Shown here: positions 30,926 to 39,808 of the stretch, piece after piece
How positions within the stretch are numbered: position 1 is the stretch's first letter
Layout of the letters: each line of letters begins with the position of its first letter
Source of the DNA: an uncultured Gammaproteobacteria bacterium
GTDB lineage: Bacteria > Pseudomonadota > Gammaproteobacteria > Pseudomonadales > Porticoccaceae
Direction of reading: 5' to 3'
Assembly (NCBI GenBank): GCA_913058345.1
Contig: CAJXQR010000001.1
Coordinates: 496,001-560,000, forward strand
DNA: 64,000 bases
Translations under genes and position numbers: made by a program
The notes under the pieces: model-generated
Told to the model about the DNA's origin: nothing
Database searches by the model: none
What the model saw: the letters and a program-made list of their open reading frames with translations, nothing else

Positions 30926-30973
30926 GATTTACCCTGTAATACAAAATTTTGTAGAAAAAATGCTAGGGTCAAG

Positions 30974-31270
30974 CTAGAGCTTAGCTTTGACACTGGCCAC
31001 CTTGTCGCTGAGGCTCTGCTCTCGATCGATACGCGTACCGATTTTCAGCGTTGAGTTAACGCGCACGCGTCCTAACTGGTGCACTTGCTGATGGCACTCT
31101 TTAACCGCAGCCATCACCTCATCCCACTCACCTTCGATATTGGTGCCGAAGGCGTGGAGCTGGTGACTCAGGCCAGCCTTTTGAAATATCTGCTGACAGA
31201 CGGCTATTTCTGCCGAGACAGAAACATCACCACCCATCGGGATCAAACATAAATCGACGTGAACCTTCAT
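30974..31270 (-). CDS. MTH1187-family thiamine-binding-type protein
   Basis: A 98-aa ferredoxin-like-fold protein of the MTH1187/YkoF-like (DUF77) family: VHVDLCLIPMGGDVSVSAEIAVCQ, HAFGTNIEGEWDEVMAAVKECHQ and VNSTLKIGTRID. Members bind thiamine-type ligands, and a role in thiamine salvage is proposed. ATG 31270 (MKVHVD) is preferred over 31291 because the family begins there. No thiamine gene is adjacent. Confidence 0.88.
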   Translation of the reverse strand: MKVHVDLCLIPMGGDVSVSAEIAVCQQIFQKAGLSHQLHAFGTNIEGEWDEVMAAVKECHQQVHQLGRVRVNSTLKIGTRIDREQSLSDKVASVKAKL

Positions 31271-31626
31271 TATTCGCTCTTTTACTGACACTGTTGTTAT
31301 ACGACCCTTTTAGAGAGTAATGATTCAAAGGGGTGCCAAATTTACCACTCTCTAATCCGCTAACTAATGCCTTAAAGGCAACTGTAGCCCCGTTAATACA
31401 CGGATCAATAAGGGATTGTAGCCTAGATAGACACATAAACCACCGGAACTACCCAGCTATCGAACATTGAATTTTGTGGCCGTGTAAGCTGTGGATAATG
31501 AATAGCTGGGCCATCAGACAAGCTCCTACAAAAAGCTCATTCCGTATCCATCAGGTCGCCAGAACTAAGACTGCGCTCGGTAAAGGTTGACAACAAATGG
31601 GACGGATCAGATGCCTGTATAAGCGC

Positions 31627-31720
31627 CTACTTAAACATGCCGGTGTTGGCAGCGCCATCGATCGCTAAGCCGACGGACCCGCTGATAAAAGATCCCTCGT
31701 GCACACAAAATCAAACAGAT
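31627..31720 (-). pseudogene. C-terminal scrap of a short-chain dehydrogenase
   Basis: The minus frame ending at TAG 31627 reads FCVHEGSFISGSVGLAIDGA followed by ANTGMFK. This is the usual SDR C-terminus (SDExSFISG...DGGxxxG). An in-frame TGA lies just before it, and the rest of an SDR cannot be found upstream, so this is a relic. The surrounding 31271-31838 interval holds no intact gene. Confidence 0.5.
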
Positions 31721-31788
31721 GTCCCCTCATTAGCCAATCCCTGCTCATTGCGCAATACTTACTAACTCACCCGTAGGTAGGCGACATA

Positions 31789-31816
31789 AAAAAACCCGGA
31801 AATTTCCGGGTTTTTT
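31789..31816 (-). terminator. Intrinsic terminator after thiolase gene
   Basis: A perfect 28-base palindrome: A-run, CCCGG, AAATTT centre, CCGGG, T-run. It lies 22 bases past the thiolase stop on the minus strand. The symmetric A/T runs suit termination from either side. Confidence 0.85.
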
Positions 31817-31838
31817 CGGCGATTAAGGCTAAATCAGA

Positions 31839-33017
31839 CTAGCTATCAAGTCTTTCGATAATCGTACAGTTAGCCGTACCACCACCCTCGCAAATTGCCA
31901 GCAGGCCATAGCGGCCTTTTCGGCGCTCGAGTTCGTTTAACAAGGTCGTCATCAGCTTGGCACCCGTGCAACCCAGCGGGTGGCCATTAGCCTGCGCACC
32001 GCCATTAACATTGAGCTTATCGAGGTCAGCGCCAACGGCTTTGGCCCAGGCTAAAGGCACGGAACCAAAAGCCTCGTTAATTTCATAAAGATCGATATCG
32101 TCAATGCTTAAACCCACTTTCTCGAGGGCTTTTTGGGCCGCGGGAATAGGACCTTCAAGCATAACCACAGGATCGGAACCAACCACAGATAGCGAATGAA
32201 TGCGAGCGCGAGGTTTCAAGCCGTATTGCTTTACAGCCTCGGCATTGGCCATCATCACCGCTGCTGAACCATCGCTAATCTGACTGGCTGAACCGGCGGT
32301 AATCACACCACCTTCAGCCAGTGGCTCGAGACCGGCCAATGCTTCGAGACTAGCGTTAGCGCGAATGCCTTCGTCGGCATCGTGAGTGAAAGGGCTGCCG
32401 TCTTCTAGCGTCACTTCAATGGGCATGATTTCATCGCGGAAACGGCCTGATTCAGTAGCATCCAGCGCTTTCATATGACTTTGATAACCAAAATTATCCA
32501 GTTCTTCACGGGTCAGCTCGTACTTAGAGGCGAGTAATTCAGCACCCATAAACTGACTGAATTCAATACCGGGATAACGCTCTTCCAGTCGTTCACTTTT
32601 GGGCATGCCGCGACCTTTCTCAGCACTGTCGGAGATATTGGAGAACATGGGCACTCGGCTCATTGATTCCACACCGCCGGCAATGACGACGTCCTGAGTA
32701 CCCGACATCACCGCCTGGGCGGCAAAGTGAATCGCCTGTTGAGCAGAACCACACTGACGATCAACAGAGACGCCCGGCACTGATTCACCCAATTTCGAGG
32801 CCAAAGCCACGTTGCGCGCGACGTTACCGGCCTGCTCGCTGTTTTGGGAAACACAACCAAAAATCAAATCATCAACGTTCTCGGGGTCAATGCCGACCTG
32901 GTCGATCAAACCATCAACTAACATACCACCCAGATCAACCGGATGAGTCTGGCTCAATCGCCCTCTATTTTTACCTGTCGCCGTGCGCAATGCACCGACA
33001 ATATATGCTTCTGCCAT
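31839..33017 (-). CDS. Acetyl-CoA acyltransferase (thiolase)
   Basis: A degradative-type thiolase, 392 aa from ATG 33017, chosen because GGAGACGAAC precedes it (a longer frame from 33104 is unlikely). The nucleophile Cys89 is in DRQCGSAQQA. The active-site loops NEAFGSVPLAW and GGAQANGHPLGCTGAK are present. The final cysteine is in CEGGGTANCT, where many thiolases have CxGGGxG. The family cleaves 3-ketoacyl-CoA with CoA. The nearby acyl-CoA synthetase and SDR suggest a fatty- or ring-acid degradation role, but the exact substrate is unknown. Confidence 0.92.
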   Translation of the reverse strand: MAEAYIVGALRTATGKNRGRLSQTHPVDLGGMLVDGLIDQVGIDPENVDDLIFGCVSQNSEQAGNVARNVALASKLGESVPGVSVDRQCGSAQQAIHFAAQAVMSGTQDVVIAGGVESMSRVPMFSNISDSAEKGRGMPKSERLEERYPGIEFSQFMGAELLASKYELTREELDNFGYQSHMKALDATESGRFRDEIMPIEVTLEDGSPFTHDADEGIRANASLEALAGLEPLAEGGVITAGSASQISDGSAAVMMANAEAVKQYGLKPRARIHSLSVVGSDPVVMLEGPIPAAQKALEKVGLSIDDIDLYEINEAFGSVPLAWAKAVGADLDKLNVNGGAQANGHPLGCTGAKLMTTLLNELERRKGRYGLLAICEGGGTANCTIIERLDS

Positions 33018-33288
33018 GTTCGTCTCCGTAAGTGGTAGTAATAAAGATCTGCAGCCGTCCGGCCGCTGGGCCCGTATTAAAGCGCAAAGCGGCGAGCTGT
33101 TCAATTTATCCCAGTGACTGACAAAACCCGCATTTTTTAAGCACCTTCTTTATTACATCGAATTGCATCCATCGCGATGATCAACTATAAGATAGCTGTC
33201 GTCATCGTTTTCTATATCGTGTTTACCGACACTCGTATCTATCGCCGTTTATCATTATCGCCAGCAAAGGCAAGCTACAAAAAGCTGT

Positions 33289-33483
33289 ATGACTTTACTT
33301 GAAACTATCAACACCACGTGCCCTTACTGTGCCGAGCCAATCGAGCTGGTCATTGACTGCTCTGAGGATGAACAACAGTATATTGAGGACTGCTTTGTTT
33401 GCTGTCGTCCCATTTCACTTGATATATCAGTTGATGCTAGTGGTTTTCCCGCTGTGCAGACAAGGCATGAAGATGAAGCGTAA
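33289..33483 (+). CDS. CPXCG-motif cysteine-rich small protein
   Basis: A 64-aa protein with two CxxC pairs (CPYCAEPIELVIDCS, then DCFVCCRPI), a zinc-ribbon-like arrangement found in the conserved CPXCG small-protein family. The first pair reads CPYC rather than CPxCG. The family has no established function. It lies just before hspQ on the same strand with a 6-base gap. Confidence 0.85.
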   Translation: MTLLETINTTCPYCAEPIELVIDCSEDEQQYIEDCFVCCRPISLDISVDASGFPAVQTRHEDEA

Positions 33484-33489
33484 AGACCT

Positions 33490-33807
33490 ATGAGCGAGTC
33501 ATCCAAATTCACCATTGGCCAGCTTATCCAACACCGCTTGTTTGGTTATCGTGGTGTGATCTATGAGGTCGACCCAGTATTTATGCTCAGCGAGCAGTGG
33601 TACCAGCAAATGGCCAAATCCTGCCCACCACGCGATGAGCCCTGGTATCACGTACTGGTCGACAACGCGATCCACACCACTTATGTCGCCCAGCAAAACC
33701 TGATCACCGACCCTTATGGCGAACCCATAAAACACCCAGGGGTCGATCAGCTATTCGAACGTTTTGAAAATGGCTTTTATTACTTACGCCAGCGGCACCT
33801 GCAATAA
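33490..33807 (+). CDS. hspQ: Heat shock protein HspQ
   Basis: A 105-aa protein matching HspQ: FTIGQLIQHRLFGYRGVIYEVDP and RDEPWYHVLVDNAIHTTYVAQQNL are the conserved core. HspQ is a small hemimethylated-DNA-binding-type protein that modulates Lon and DnaA stability in E. coli. It follows the CPXCG gene closely. Confidence 0.93.
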   Translation: MSESSKFTIGQLIQHRLFGYRGVIYEVDPVFMLSEQWYQQMAKSCPPRDEPWYHVLVDNAIHTTYVAQQNLITDPYGEPIKHPGVDQLFERFENGFYYLRQRHLQ

Positions 33808-33883
33808 GCCCCTATTCCCTAGTGTCACAGGCTGTCAACGGTTGCCTCTCGTAAGCCGTCTCCAGCTTTCCTAACACTCCGTT

Positions 33884-34633
33884 TTAAGTCTTTCTGTCCT
33901 TACGCCAAAGAATCAGACCACTGATAGCCAGTAACATAAATAGTAAGGCCATGGCATCAACCAGGTAGACACCCCACTCACCGAATATGCGACCACTGTG
34001 AATATCGAGCAGCAGGCGTTCGTAAGTAATATCCTCCCTATCGATACTTTTAGCCAGCTCCCGTTTTAAAGTTTCTGGTGTCAGCGCGGATTCTGACCAC
34101 TGACTAGAACGTGGCATTTCGCCCTCTTCTATAGCCGTCCAGGACAGCGTATCAAGGTCAGCGAAGAATAATCCACTACTGGTGTCGACAAGCAACACAT
34201 TATCAACAAGACCGATGCGCTGTACCTCGAGCGGCAAACCAAAAGCTGCCCCGACTTTTTCTATCAATTGAAAAGTCGGGGAAAAAAGCAATAGCTCCTG
34301 ACCACAGGCAACAACCATTAACGGCGCAGTTTTTGAACTAAGTGCAACCGCTCCCGCCAGAGAACCATCACAACGGCCGATGCCTTTAGTCTGATAAAAA
34401 AGCTGACCATTACTCTCGCTGATGTAGGCATCACTGAGGGGGTAGCTAACCACAGTGCCGACTTCTGCCATGCCATAGAGAGCTAATAAACTTGGTGACT
34501 GCAGCGCTTTAGTATCAAAATCCCAGCTCGACACATGGTTTAAACATAAACCGGTGATGGACAAAAGCAACACGAAAGAAGCGGCAATCACTCCCATGCG
34601 TCCGTGCCAGCGCTTGAGCAACTTAGAGAACAT
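33884..34633 (-). CDS. PepSY-associated transmembrane protein
   Basis: A 249-aa inner-membrane protein. It begins RWHGRMGVIAASFVLLLSITGLCLNH, the typical first helix of PepSY_TM proteins, with conserved His and Gly. A periplasmic domain of about 170 residues follows, then a C-terminal helix (VDAMALLFMLLAISGLILWR) and a short basic tail. The motif LLLDIHSGRIFGEWG is characteristic of the family's substrate loop. Such proteins pass electrons across the membrane in flavin or metal-reduction modules. It follows the FMN-binding gene on the same strand with a 33-base gap. The start (34633 or a GTG at 34657) is uncertain. Confidence 0.85.
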   Translation of the reverse strand: MFSKLLKRWHGRMGVIAASFVLLLSITGLCLNHVSSWDFDTKALQSPSLLALYGMAEVGTVVSYPLSDAYISESNGQLFYQTKGIGRCDGSLAGAVALSSKTAPLMVVACGQELLLFSPTFQLIEKVGAAFGLPLEVQRIGLVDNVLLVDTSSGLFFADLDTLSWTAIEEGEMPRSSQWSESALTPETLKRELAKSIDREDITYERLLLDIHSGRIFGEWGVYLVDAMALLFMLLAISGLILWRKDRKT

Positions 34634-34666
34634 TATCAATCGGAGAAAAGTTAACACCAGCTTGTA

Positions 34667-35251
34667 TCAACGCAGAGCTACCCTTTTCGAAGCTGTCACG
34701 TTCTGGCCAGACGCCGTGGCGTTGCGGGTAACAAGCTGGTGAAGAAGAAGAGCAAACCGAGCGCTTTTCTTCACGGCTTTAACCGACAGTGTGGCACCGG
34801 TGACGCCATCGATAGTTTCACTGAGCTGACTATTCGATGCCTGGAGTGTCAGGCCAACAAACTGACGGGTAAAAAAAGGCATGCGTACTTCGCCACCACG
34901 GCTTTCACGAAATTCAAGAATACGTACCCGCTCAATTTTGTAATTAGCAATCGTAATTCCAATGGTAATGGGCCGAGTTTTACCAATCTCATTTATAATC
35001 CAGGCAGTTCGCTGGGCGCTCTCTTCGCTATCGCGCCAATAGCGAATACGCAGGCCCGGGTAGGCGTGATTAAATATTTTTTTTGCCGCATCGCGAATCT
35101 CATTCGTTAGCCACAGCGATTCAATTAGCGGTTGTGTCGAAGAAAAGGATTCAGCCAGAAAATCTTCCGACGTCATATAAACACCCTTGCCCAGCACGCT
35201 AAAAGGACAGAGACAAAACATCAAAACGCTAAGGTATCTAAATAACTTCAT
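34667..35251 (-). CDS. Exported FMN-binding-domain protein
   Basis: A 194-aa protein with a signal peptide (residues 1-21, LSVLMFCLCPFSVLG) and a C-terminal FMN_bind domain. The flavin-attachment motif D-G-V-T-G-A-T-L-S spans D148 to S156, with T154 as the expected site of covalent FMN transfer by an ApbE enzyme. No apbE gene lies in the window. The final 20 residues are basic and low in complexity. Together with the PepSY gene it forms a likely membrane-to-periplasm electron-transfer pair, downstream of a porin. Confidence 0.88.
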   Translation of the reverse strand: MKLFRYLSVLMFCLCPFSVLGKGVYMTSEDFLAESFSSTQPLIESLWLTNEIRDAAKKIFNHAYPGLRIRYWRDSEESAQRTAWIINEIGKTRPITIGITIANYKIERVRILEFRESRGGEVRMPFFTRQFVGLTLQASNSQLSETIDGVTGATLSVKAVKKSARFALLLHQLVTRNATASGQNVTASKRVALR

Positions 35252-35359
35252 CGTCCGCCTAATTGCCTTCTCTTCAACACGAAGAGGCTGCTCAAGAGTC
35301 GACTCCCTTAAACAGCCCTTCGGTAATTTAACAACCCTATTTGTAAGGCCAAAGCAGAC

Positions 35360-36589
35360 TTAGAAGCTCCAGCCAACGCCGAGGTTAAAGCTGTCTTCGC
35401 CATTTTTCTGGTCGGCCCAATCCGCCTTGAAAACAACATTCTCAACCAGCCAGAAGTTAAGGCCCAGGTCCCACTCTTCAATTTCAGTCTCGACGCTGTC
35501 ACCGGCATTATTATCCCACTCGCTATAGCGAACAAAAAAGCCCAATTTGGGTGAGAACTTGTAAGAAGGTTCGATATACCACCCATCTTGCTCGTCACGG
35601 CCCAGTGCCTCAGCTTCATTGCCTTCGATATCCCACATCGCGTATAGCGCCCGCAGAGAAAAACCACCTGTTTGATAAACCCCATGGGCTTCCCACAATA
35701 ATGCACTGGCATCATCTGCACCCATGCCCTGGGCAATATCTTCCTGATACATAACTGTTGCTGCCAGTTCTAGACCGGGGATAGCGGTATATTTCAACCG
35801 GCCGGTATAGGCAAACTCTTCCGCCGTAGCCTTACTGCCTTTCTGACGACCCTCGCGCGGCAAATAAGCATCTTTTCCTGAAGTCGGTGTTTCCAGACCA
35901 CTGGTAATGGCCAGGTCATAGCTAAAGCCGGGAGCAATTTCTCCCCCAAGCATAATGCCAGCTTCCCACCAGGTGGCAGGAATAATATTTTTCTCTACGG
36001 AGTTTCGCTCAACACCATAAAATGTGTCGGGTTCGTGGGTTTCATTGATCAAGCCGATCGGAATAAGAAACTGACCGAAGGTGGCACGATGGTTTTTAGC
36101 GTAGTCCCATTCGATGTAGGCTTGCTCCAGCTCCACCTCTCCACTTTTCCCTTCACCTGATAGAGAGTGCTCCAACTCGACTTCGGAGAAAAATCGCACG
36201 TTATCGGTAAACTCATGCTCGATAAAAAGCACAAAGCGATGGGCGTCAACTTGATCATCACTGCCGTTTTTGTCGTTGTAGTGTAGCTCACCGTAACCAC
36301 CGATGTGGGTTTTGTCAGCCCAACCAGCAATTTTTTCATAGCTTTCACTAGCCGCGGCAACCGATTCTACTGTCTCCGCAGTGGCTTCAATTTTTTGCTC
36401 ACTAATAACGACCTGCTTATTGGTCTCGGCCAATTGCTTTTTTAAAGCGTTAATTTCACGTTGCTGACTTTTCAACAATTCCATAATTTGTGCCATTGAT
36501 ACGGCTTCGCCGACTTTTTCAACTGCGAGTAGCGGGGTTGAAACGCAGAGCGCTGTGCCAAGCACTACGGCTGTCATACTATTTTTCAT
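35360..36589 (-). CDS. Outer-membrane porin (coiled-coil N-terminus)
   Basis: A 409-aa porin. A signal peptide (AVVLGTALCVSTPLLA) precedes a coiled-coil segment (MELLKSQQREINALKKQLAETNKQ, about residues 37-60), which commonly anchors trimeric porins. Antiparallel beta strands with alternating aromatic and acidic residues follow, ending in GVGWSF with terminal Phe. It resembles the OprO/P-like phosphate/oxyanion porin superfamily, but selectivity cannot be told. Downstream on the same strand are the FMN-binding and PepSY genes, 108 bases away. A 17-bp palindrome lies about 120 bases upstream. Confidence 0.85.
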   Translation of the reverse strand: MKNSMTAVVLGTALCVSTPLLAVEKVGEAVSMAQIMELLKSQQREINALKKQLAETNKQVVISEQKIEATAETVESVAAASESYEKIAGWADKTHIGGYGELHYNDKNGSDDQVDAHRFVLFIEHEFTDNVRFFSEVELEHSLSGEGKSGEVELEQAYIEWDYAKNHRATFGQFLIPIGLINETHEPDTFYGVERNSVEKNIIPATWWEAGIMLGGEIAPGFSYDLAITSGLETPTSGKDAYLPREGRQKGSKATAEEFAYTGRLKYTAIPGLELAATVMYQEDIAQGMGADDASALLWEAHGVYQTGGFSLRALYAMWDIEGNEAEALGRDEQDGWYIEPSYKFSPKLGFFVRYSEWDNNAGDSVETEIEEWDLGLNFWLVENVVFKADWADQKNGEDSFNLGVGWSF

Positions 36590-36707
36590 CGCTGTTCAAT
36601 CTCCTGATCGTTATTGCCTAGTCATTATTGCCTGGTCATTGTTATAAGCGCCGGAGAAATCGACCCAGCCTTTAAAACGAAGACGATACTATACAGACAG
36701 AAACGCG

Positions 36708-36743
36708 AATGCAATCCATTATCAAGTGATAATGGATTGCATT
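36708..36743. repeat. Perfect 17-bp inverted repeat (possible operator)
   Basis: AATGCAATCCATTATCA and its exact reverse complement are separated by only two bases (AG). The core reads ATTATC...GATAAT. No T-run follows on either strand, so it is not an obvious intrinsic terminator. It lies between the acyl-CoA synthetase stop and the porin start, in position to be a regulatory site of the porin operon. Confidence 0.7.
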
Positions 36744-36878
36744 GTCAGAAGGAATACAGTTTTAGCGTTTGGGGCGCCTTTTAGGGCTACTTCCTAGCGC
36801 TAGGCACGAAGGAAGCGACAACATCATAAAAATACCACTCTAGTCCCACTACGCACTAACCCAGTATCCGGAGGACGC

Positions 36879-38426
36879 CTAAACCTCTCGGTCGCGCCCT
36901 AGCCAATAGGGCTTACGTAGCTCGTTTTTCATAATTTTGCCGGTGCCCGATATCGGCAGAGGCTGGTCGCGTATCACCACACTACGCGGGCATTTAAATG
37001 TGGTCATCTGACTTTTACAGTGTTCGATCACCTCTGCCCCGGTAATATGACGCCCCGGCTTGGTGACCACCTCCGCATGCACAGTTTCTACCCAATCTTC
37101 ATGGGGGATACCAAAAACAGCACATTCGCTCACTGCATCAAGCTGATAGATACAGTTTTCGACTTCCACCGAAGAGACGTTTTCACCGCCGGTTATCACT
37201 AAGTCTTTAATACGATCGACAATGTAGAAAAACCCCTCACTGTCACGATAACCAGCATCCCCCGTGTGCATCCAGCCATCGCGTATAGCCTCTGCAGTGG
37301 CCTCCGGGTTTTTCCAATAGCCTTGCATCACCATCGGGCCTTTGACCACAATTTCTCCTATTTCACCGTCGGCCAGGGGCCGATCGTTTTCGTCGACAAT
37401 GCGAACATCGGCATTGAAAACCGCTTGCCCGCAGGAGGCCAGCCGACCAGCGTCGGGGCCTTCGAGCACATGGTAACGAGCCTCGAGAAAAGTCGCAGCC
37501 GGGGACAACTCCGTCATGCCATAAGCCTGGGTAAAAGAGACATGGGGTAATTCTTCCAACGCCTTTTTTAATACCGTCTGCGGCATAGGCGAAGCGCCAT
37601 AACTAATGTTTCTCAAGCTCGACAAGTCAAATTTGTGTAAATCTTCGTGATGAACAAGGCGGTTAATCATCGTAGGGACTAACAGCAGCGCGGTCACACG
37701 GTGCTTCTCAATAGCAGCCAATAAAGCCTCCACATCGAAGGTGGGAAGAATAATATTAGTAGTACCCGCACCAATCATGCTGTAAACCCGCGATGCACCC
37801 GCCGCGTGAAATAAAGGTGTCGCGTGCAAGTAAACAGTCTCTTCATTAAGGCCTGAATTTAACGAGGCACCCATGGCGTTGGCAATCAAATTGCGATGGC
37901 TTAGCACCGCGCCTTTAGGTCGCCCGGTCGTTCCACTGGTGTATAAGATACCAGCGGCATCTTCGTAACCACGCTGTTGGTCTTGCAGCGCCTGGTGTCT
38001 CTTGATCAACACTTCGTAATCACTATTCTCATTCTCAGGATCAAAATATATCACCCCTTCGAGATTGGGTAATTGAGGTAAAAAACCGTCAATCACTGCT
38101 TTAAAATGCACGTCGGCAATTAATATGCGTGTACCCGAGTCATCGAGAATAAACCTTAGCTCCTCGCTGCCCAGGCGGTTATTGAGTGGCACGACGACAC
38201 CGCCCGCCCAGGGCACGGCAAAACTAAATTCGAAATACTCCGCACAATTGTGAGACAGCATAGCTACCCTGTCCCCCGCCTCTAGTCCTGAGGCAACGAG
38301 CCCTGCCGCCAATCTAGCACAGCGGTTTTCGAAATTTCCCCAGCTCAAACTTTTTCCACCACAGACCAGTACTGTTTCAGATCGCCGCCGCAGGGCCGAG
38401 CGTCGCAACGTTTGCGTTAAATACAT
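36879..38426 (-). CDS. Acyl-CoA synthetase (AMP-forming)
   Basis: A 515-aa ANL-superfamily ligase activating a carboxylic acid with ATP and CoA. Present are the P-loop ILYTSGTTGRPKGAVLSHRN, AYGMTELSP (A5), GWMHTGDAGYRDSEGFFYIVDR (A7-A8 hinge), and the C-terminal lysine region SGTGKIMKNELR. The start ATG 38426 (MYLTQTLRRS) follows GAGGG. A longer frame from 38480 is not supported. The substrate (fatty, aromatic or steroid-derived acid) is unknown. It is divergent from an SDR gene. Confidence 0.92.
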   Translation of the reverse strand: MYLTQTLRRSALRRRSETVLVCGGKSLSWGNFENRCARLAAGLVASGLEAGDRVAMLSHNCAEYFEFSFAVPWAGGVVVPLNNRLGSEELRFILDDSGTRILIADVHFKAVIDGFLPQLPNLEGVIYFDPENENSDYEVLIKRHQALQDQQRGYEDAAGILYTSGTTGRPKGAVLSHRNLIANAMGASLNSGLNEETVYLHATPLFHAAGASRVYSMIGAGTTNIILPTFDVEALLAAIEKHRVTALLLVPTMINRLVHHEDLHKFDLSSLRNISYGASPMPQTVLKKALEELPHVSFTQAYGMTELSPAATFLEARYHVLEGPDAGRLASCGQAVFNADVRIVDENDRPLADGEIGEIVVKGPMVMQGYWKNPEATAEAIRDGWMHTGDAGYRDSEGFFYIVDRIKDLVITGGENVSSVEVENCIYQLDAVSECAVFGIPHEDWVETVHAEVVTKPGRHITGAEVIEHCKSQMTTFKCPRSVVIRDQPLPISGTGKIMKNELRKPYWLGRDREV

Positions 38427-38631
38427 AAAACCCTCATTAATTAATGTCCTTTTTGCAAGCTGTAGCAGCAGGTGGACCAAGCTGATAAATGGAAATAACC
38501 ACCTATTCTAGGCTAAGTACCTTATGGAAGACCACACTGTTTAAAACTGTACAGTCGCGCTTACAGGCTTCACTGATGATCCCTCGTCCATTAGACTCGC
38601 AGGCTTCAGCACACCACAAGGTCAAGTCCTC

Positions 38632-39465
38632 ATGCGTTTACAAACACAGCCTCTCGCCACTTTTGATCTCTCGCAGAAAGTCGCTCTCATCACCGGCTCC
38701 ACTGCTTATATTGGCCGTGCCAGCGCCCACAAGCTTGCCAGCCTCGGCGCCACTGTCGTCATCAATGGTCGCAACAAGGAAGCTGGCGAGGCTGTCGTTG
38801 AGGAAATTACTGCAGCAGGGGGTACTGCCATTTTTGAGCAGGCCGACCTTACCCAGGCCGACGCTATGACTCAAATGGCCGCCAGAATTGTCGAGCGGCT
38901 GGGTAAAATAGATATTCTCGTCGCCAGTGGTGCCGGTGCCAGTCAGGATTCTCTGCCCTTTCGTCTATTTCAAGAGATGAGCACCGACGATCTCGATTAT
39001 TACATCAAGACCCACTGGTTAACCCGCGCCTATGCCCTGAAAGCGGTGACACCTCATATGGCCAAAGCCGGGGGCGGCAAGGTCGTACTCGTCGGCACCG
39101 ATGCTGGACGCATCGCCACCGTGGGCGAATCAATGATCGGTGGCTCTACCGCAGGCATGATGCAAATGTCACGGGCATTGGCCCGAGAATTGGGCCGCGA
39201 TAAAATCCGTATTAACACTGTCTCAATGAGCTTTATATCTGACGCCATCCCTCGCTGGGGGGAGAGCTCAGAGCCATTGCAGGATGAAAAAGATGCTGCA
39301 GGCAATCACAAAAAAGGCATGCTCGATAAATTGAAAAAACGCATGATTTTCGATGTGCAGTGTGAAGATATTGCCGAGACGATTGCTTTTTTTGCCAGCC
39401 CTGCTTCCGACGCTATCACCGGTCAAACCCTTAGTGTCAACGGTGGCCTATCAACACCAGGCTAG
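38632..39465 (+). CDS. Short-chain dehydrogenase/reductase-like protein lacking the usual YxxxK
   Basis: A 277-aa SDR fold: the dinucleotide-binding TGSTAYIGRA (residues 21-30), NGRN, the VASGAGAS segment in place of NNAG, and the C-terminal ITGQTLSVNGG. Where SDRs carry YxxxK, the sequence reads I169-G-G-S-T173, so both catalytic Tyr and Lys are missing. The strand before it is VVLVGTDAG. The frame is intact and the rest is well kept, so this may be a non-catalytic or altered-chemistry member. It is divergent from the acyl-CoA synthetase. Confidence 0.85.
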   Translation: MRLQTQPLATFDLSQKVALITGSTAYIGRASAHKLASLGATVVINGRNKEAGEAVVEEITAAGGTAIFEQADLTQADAMTQMAARIVERLGKIDILVASGAGASQDSLPFRLFQEMSTDDLDYYIKTHWLTRAYALKAVTPHMAKAGGGKVVLVGTDAGRIATVGESMIGGSTAGMMQMSRALARELGRDKIRINTVSMSFISDAIPRWGESSEPLQDEKDAAGNHKKGMLDKLKKRMIFDVQCEDIAETIAFFASPASDAITGQTLSVNGGLSTPG

Positions 39466-39536
39466 CCGCGAAAGGGTGTTCGAAAAGAGAAGCAAAAACC
39501 AAAGAAACAGACTAAACCAAGGGCATTGCGCAAATA

Positions 39537-39569
39537 CCTGGGGGCTGGCTTCACCCGGTAGCCCCCAGG
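39537..39569 (+). terminator. Stem-loop after SDR gene (possible terminator)
   Basis: A perfect 10-bp stem (CCTGGGGGCT/AGCCCCCAGG) with a 13-base loop, about 70 bases past the SDR stop. The following bases are not T-rich, so rho-independent termination is only possible. The remaining interval 39570-39736 holds nothing recognisable. Confidence 0.45.
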
Positions 39570-39736
39570 ATTCTGTAAGCATCGTTCAGTGATTTACCTC
39601 AGTCCCGCTCAATGAAATCGATATTCCTCTCACTGAGGAACAAGCGCTCACGGTATCTTCGGATTTGAAGAGTTACAGATGGATAGTTGATGCGTCGCTG
39701 CTCGCGCTTAATTAACTTTAATGTCAATTACTCTAA

Positions 39737-39769
39737 CTTAAAGAAAAGCAATTATCGCTTTTCTTTAAG
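39737..39769. terminator. Bidirectional stem-loop/terminator
   Basis: A perfect 13-bp inverted repeat CTTAAAGAAAAGC/GCTTTTCTTTAAG with a 7-base loop. The stem has an A-rich left arm and a T-rich right arm. It lies between convergent genes (the SDR on plus, the small gene at 39809 on minus). Confidence 0.6.
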
Positions 39770-39808
39770 GTTGAAATCGCAGTATTGATCAGCTCAAGTC
39801 AGAAATAT

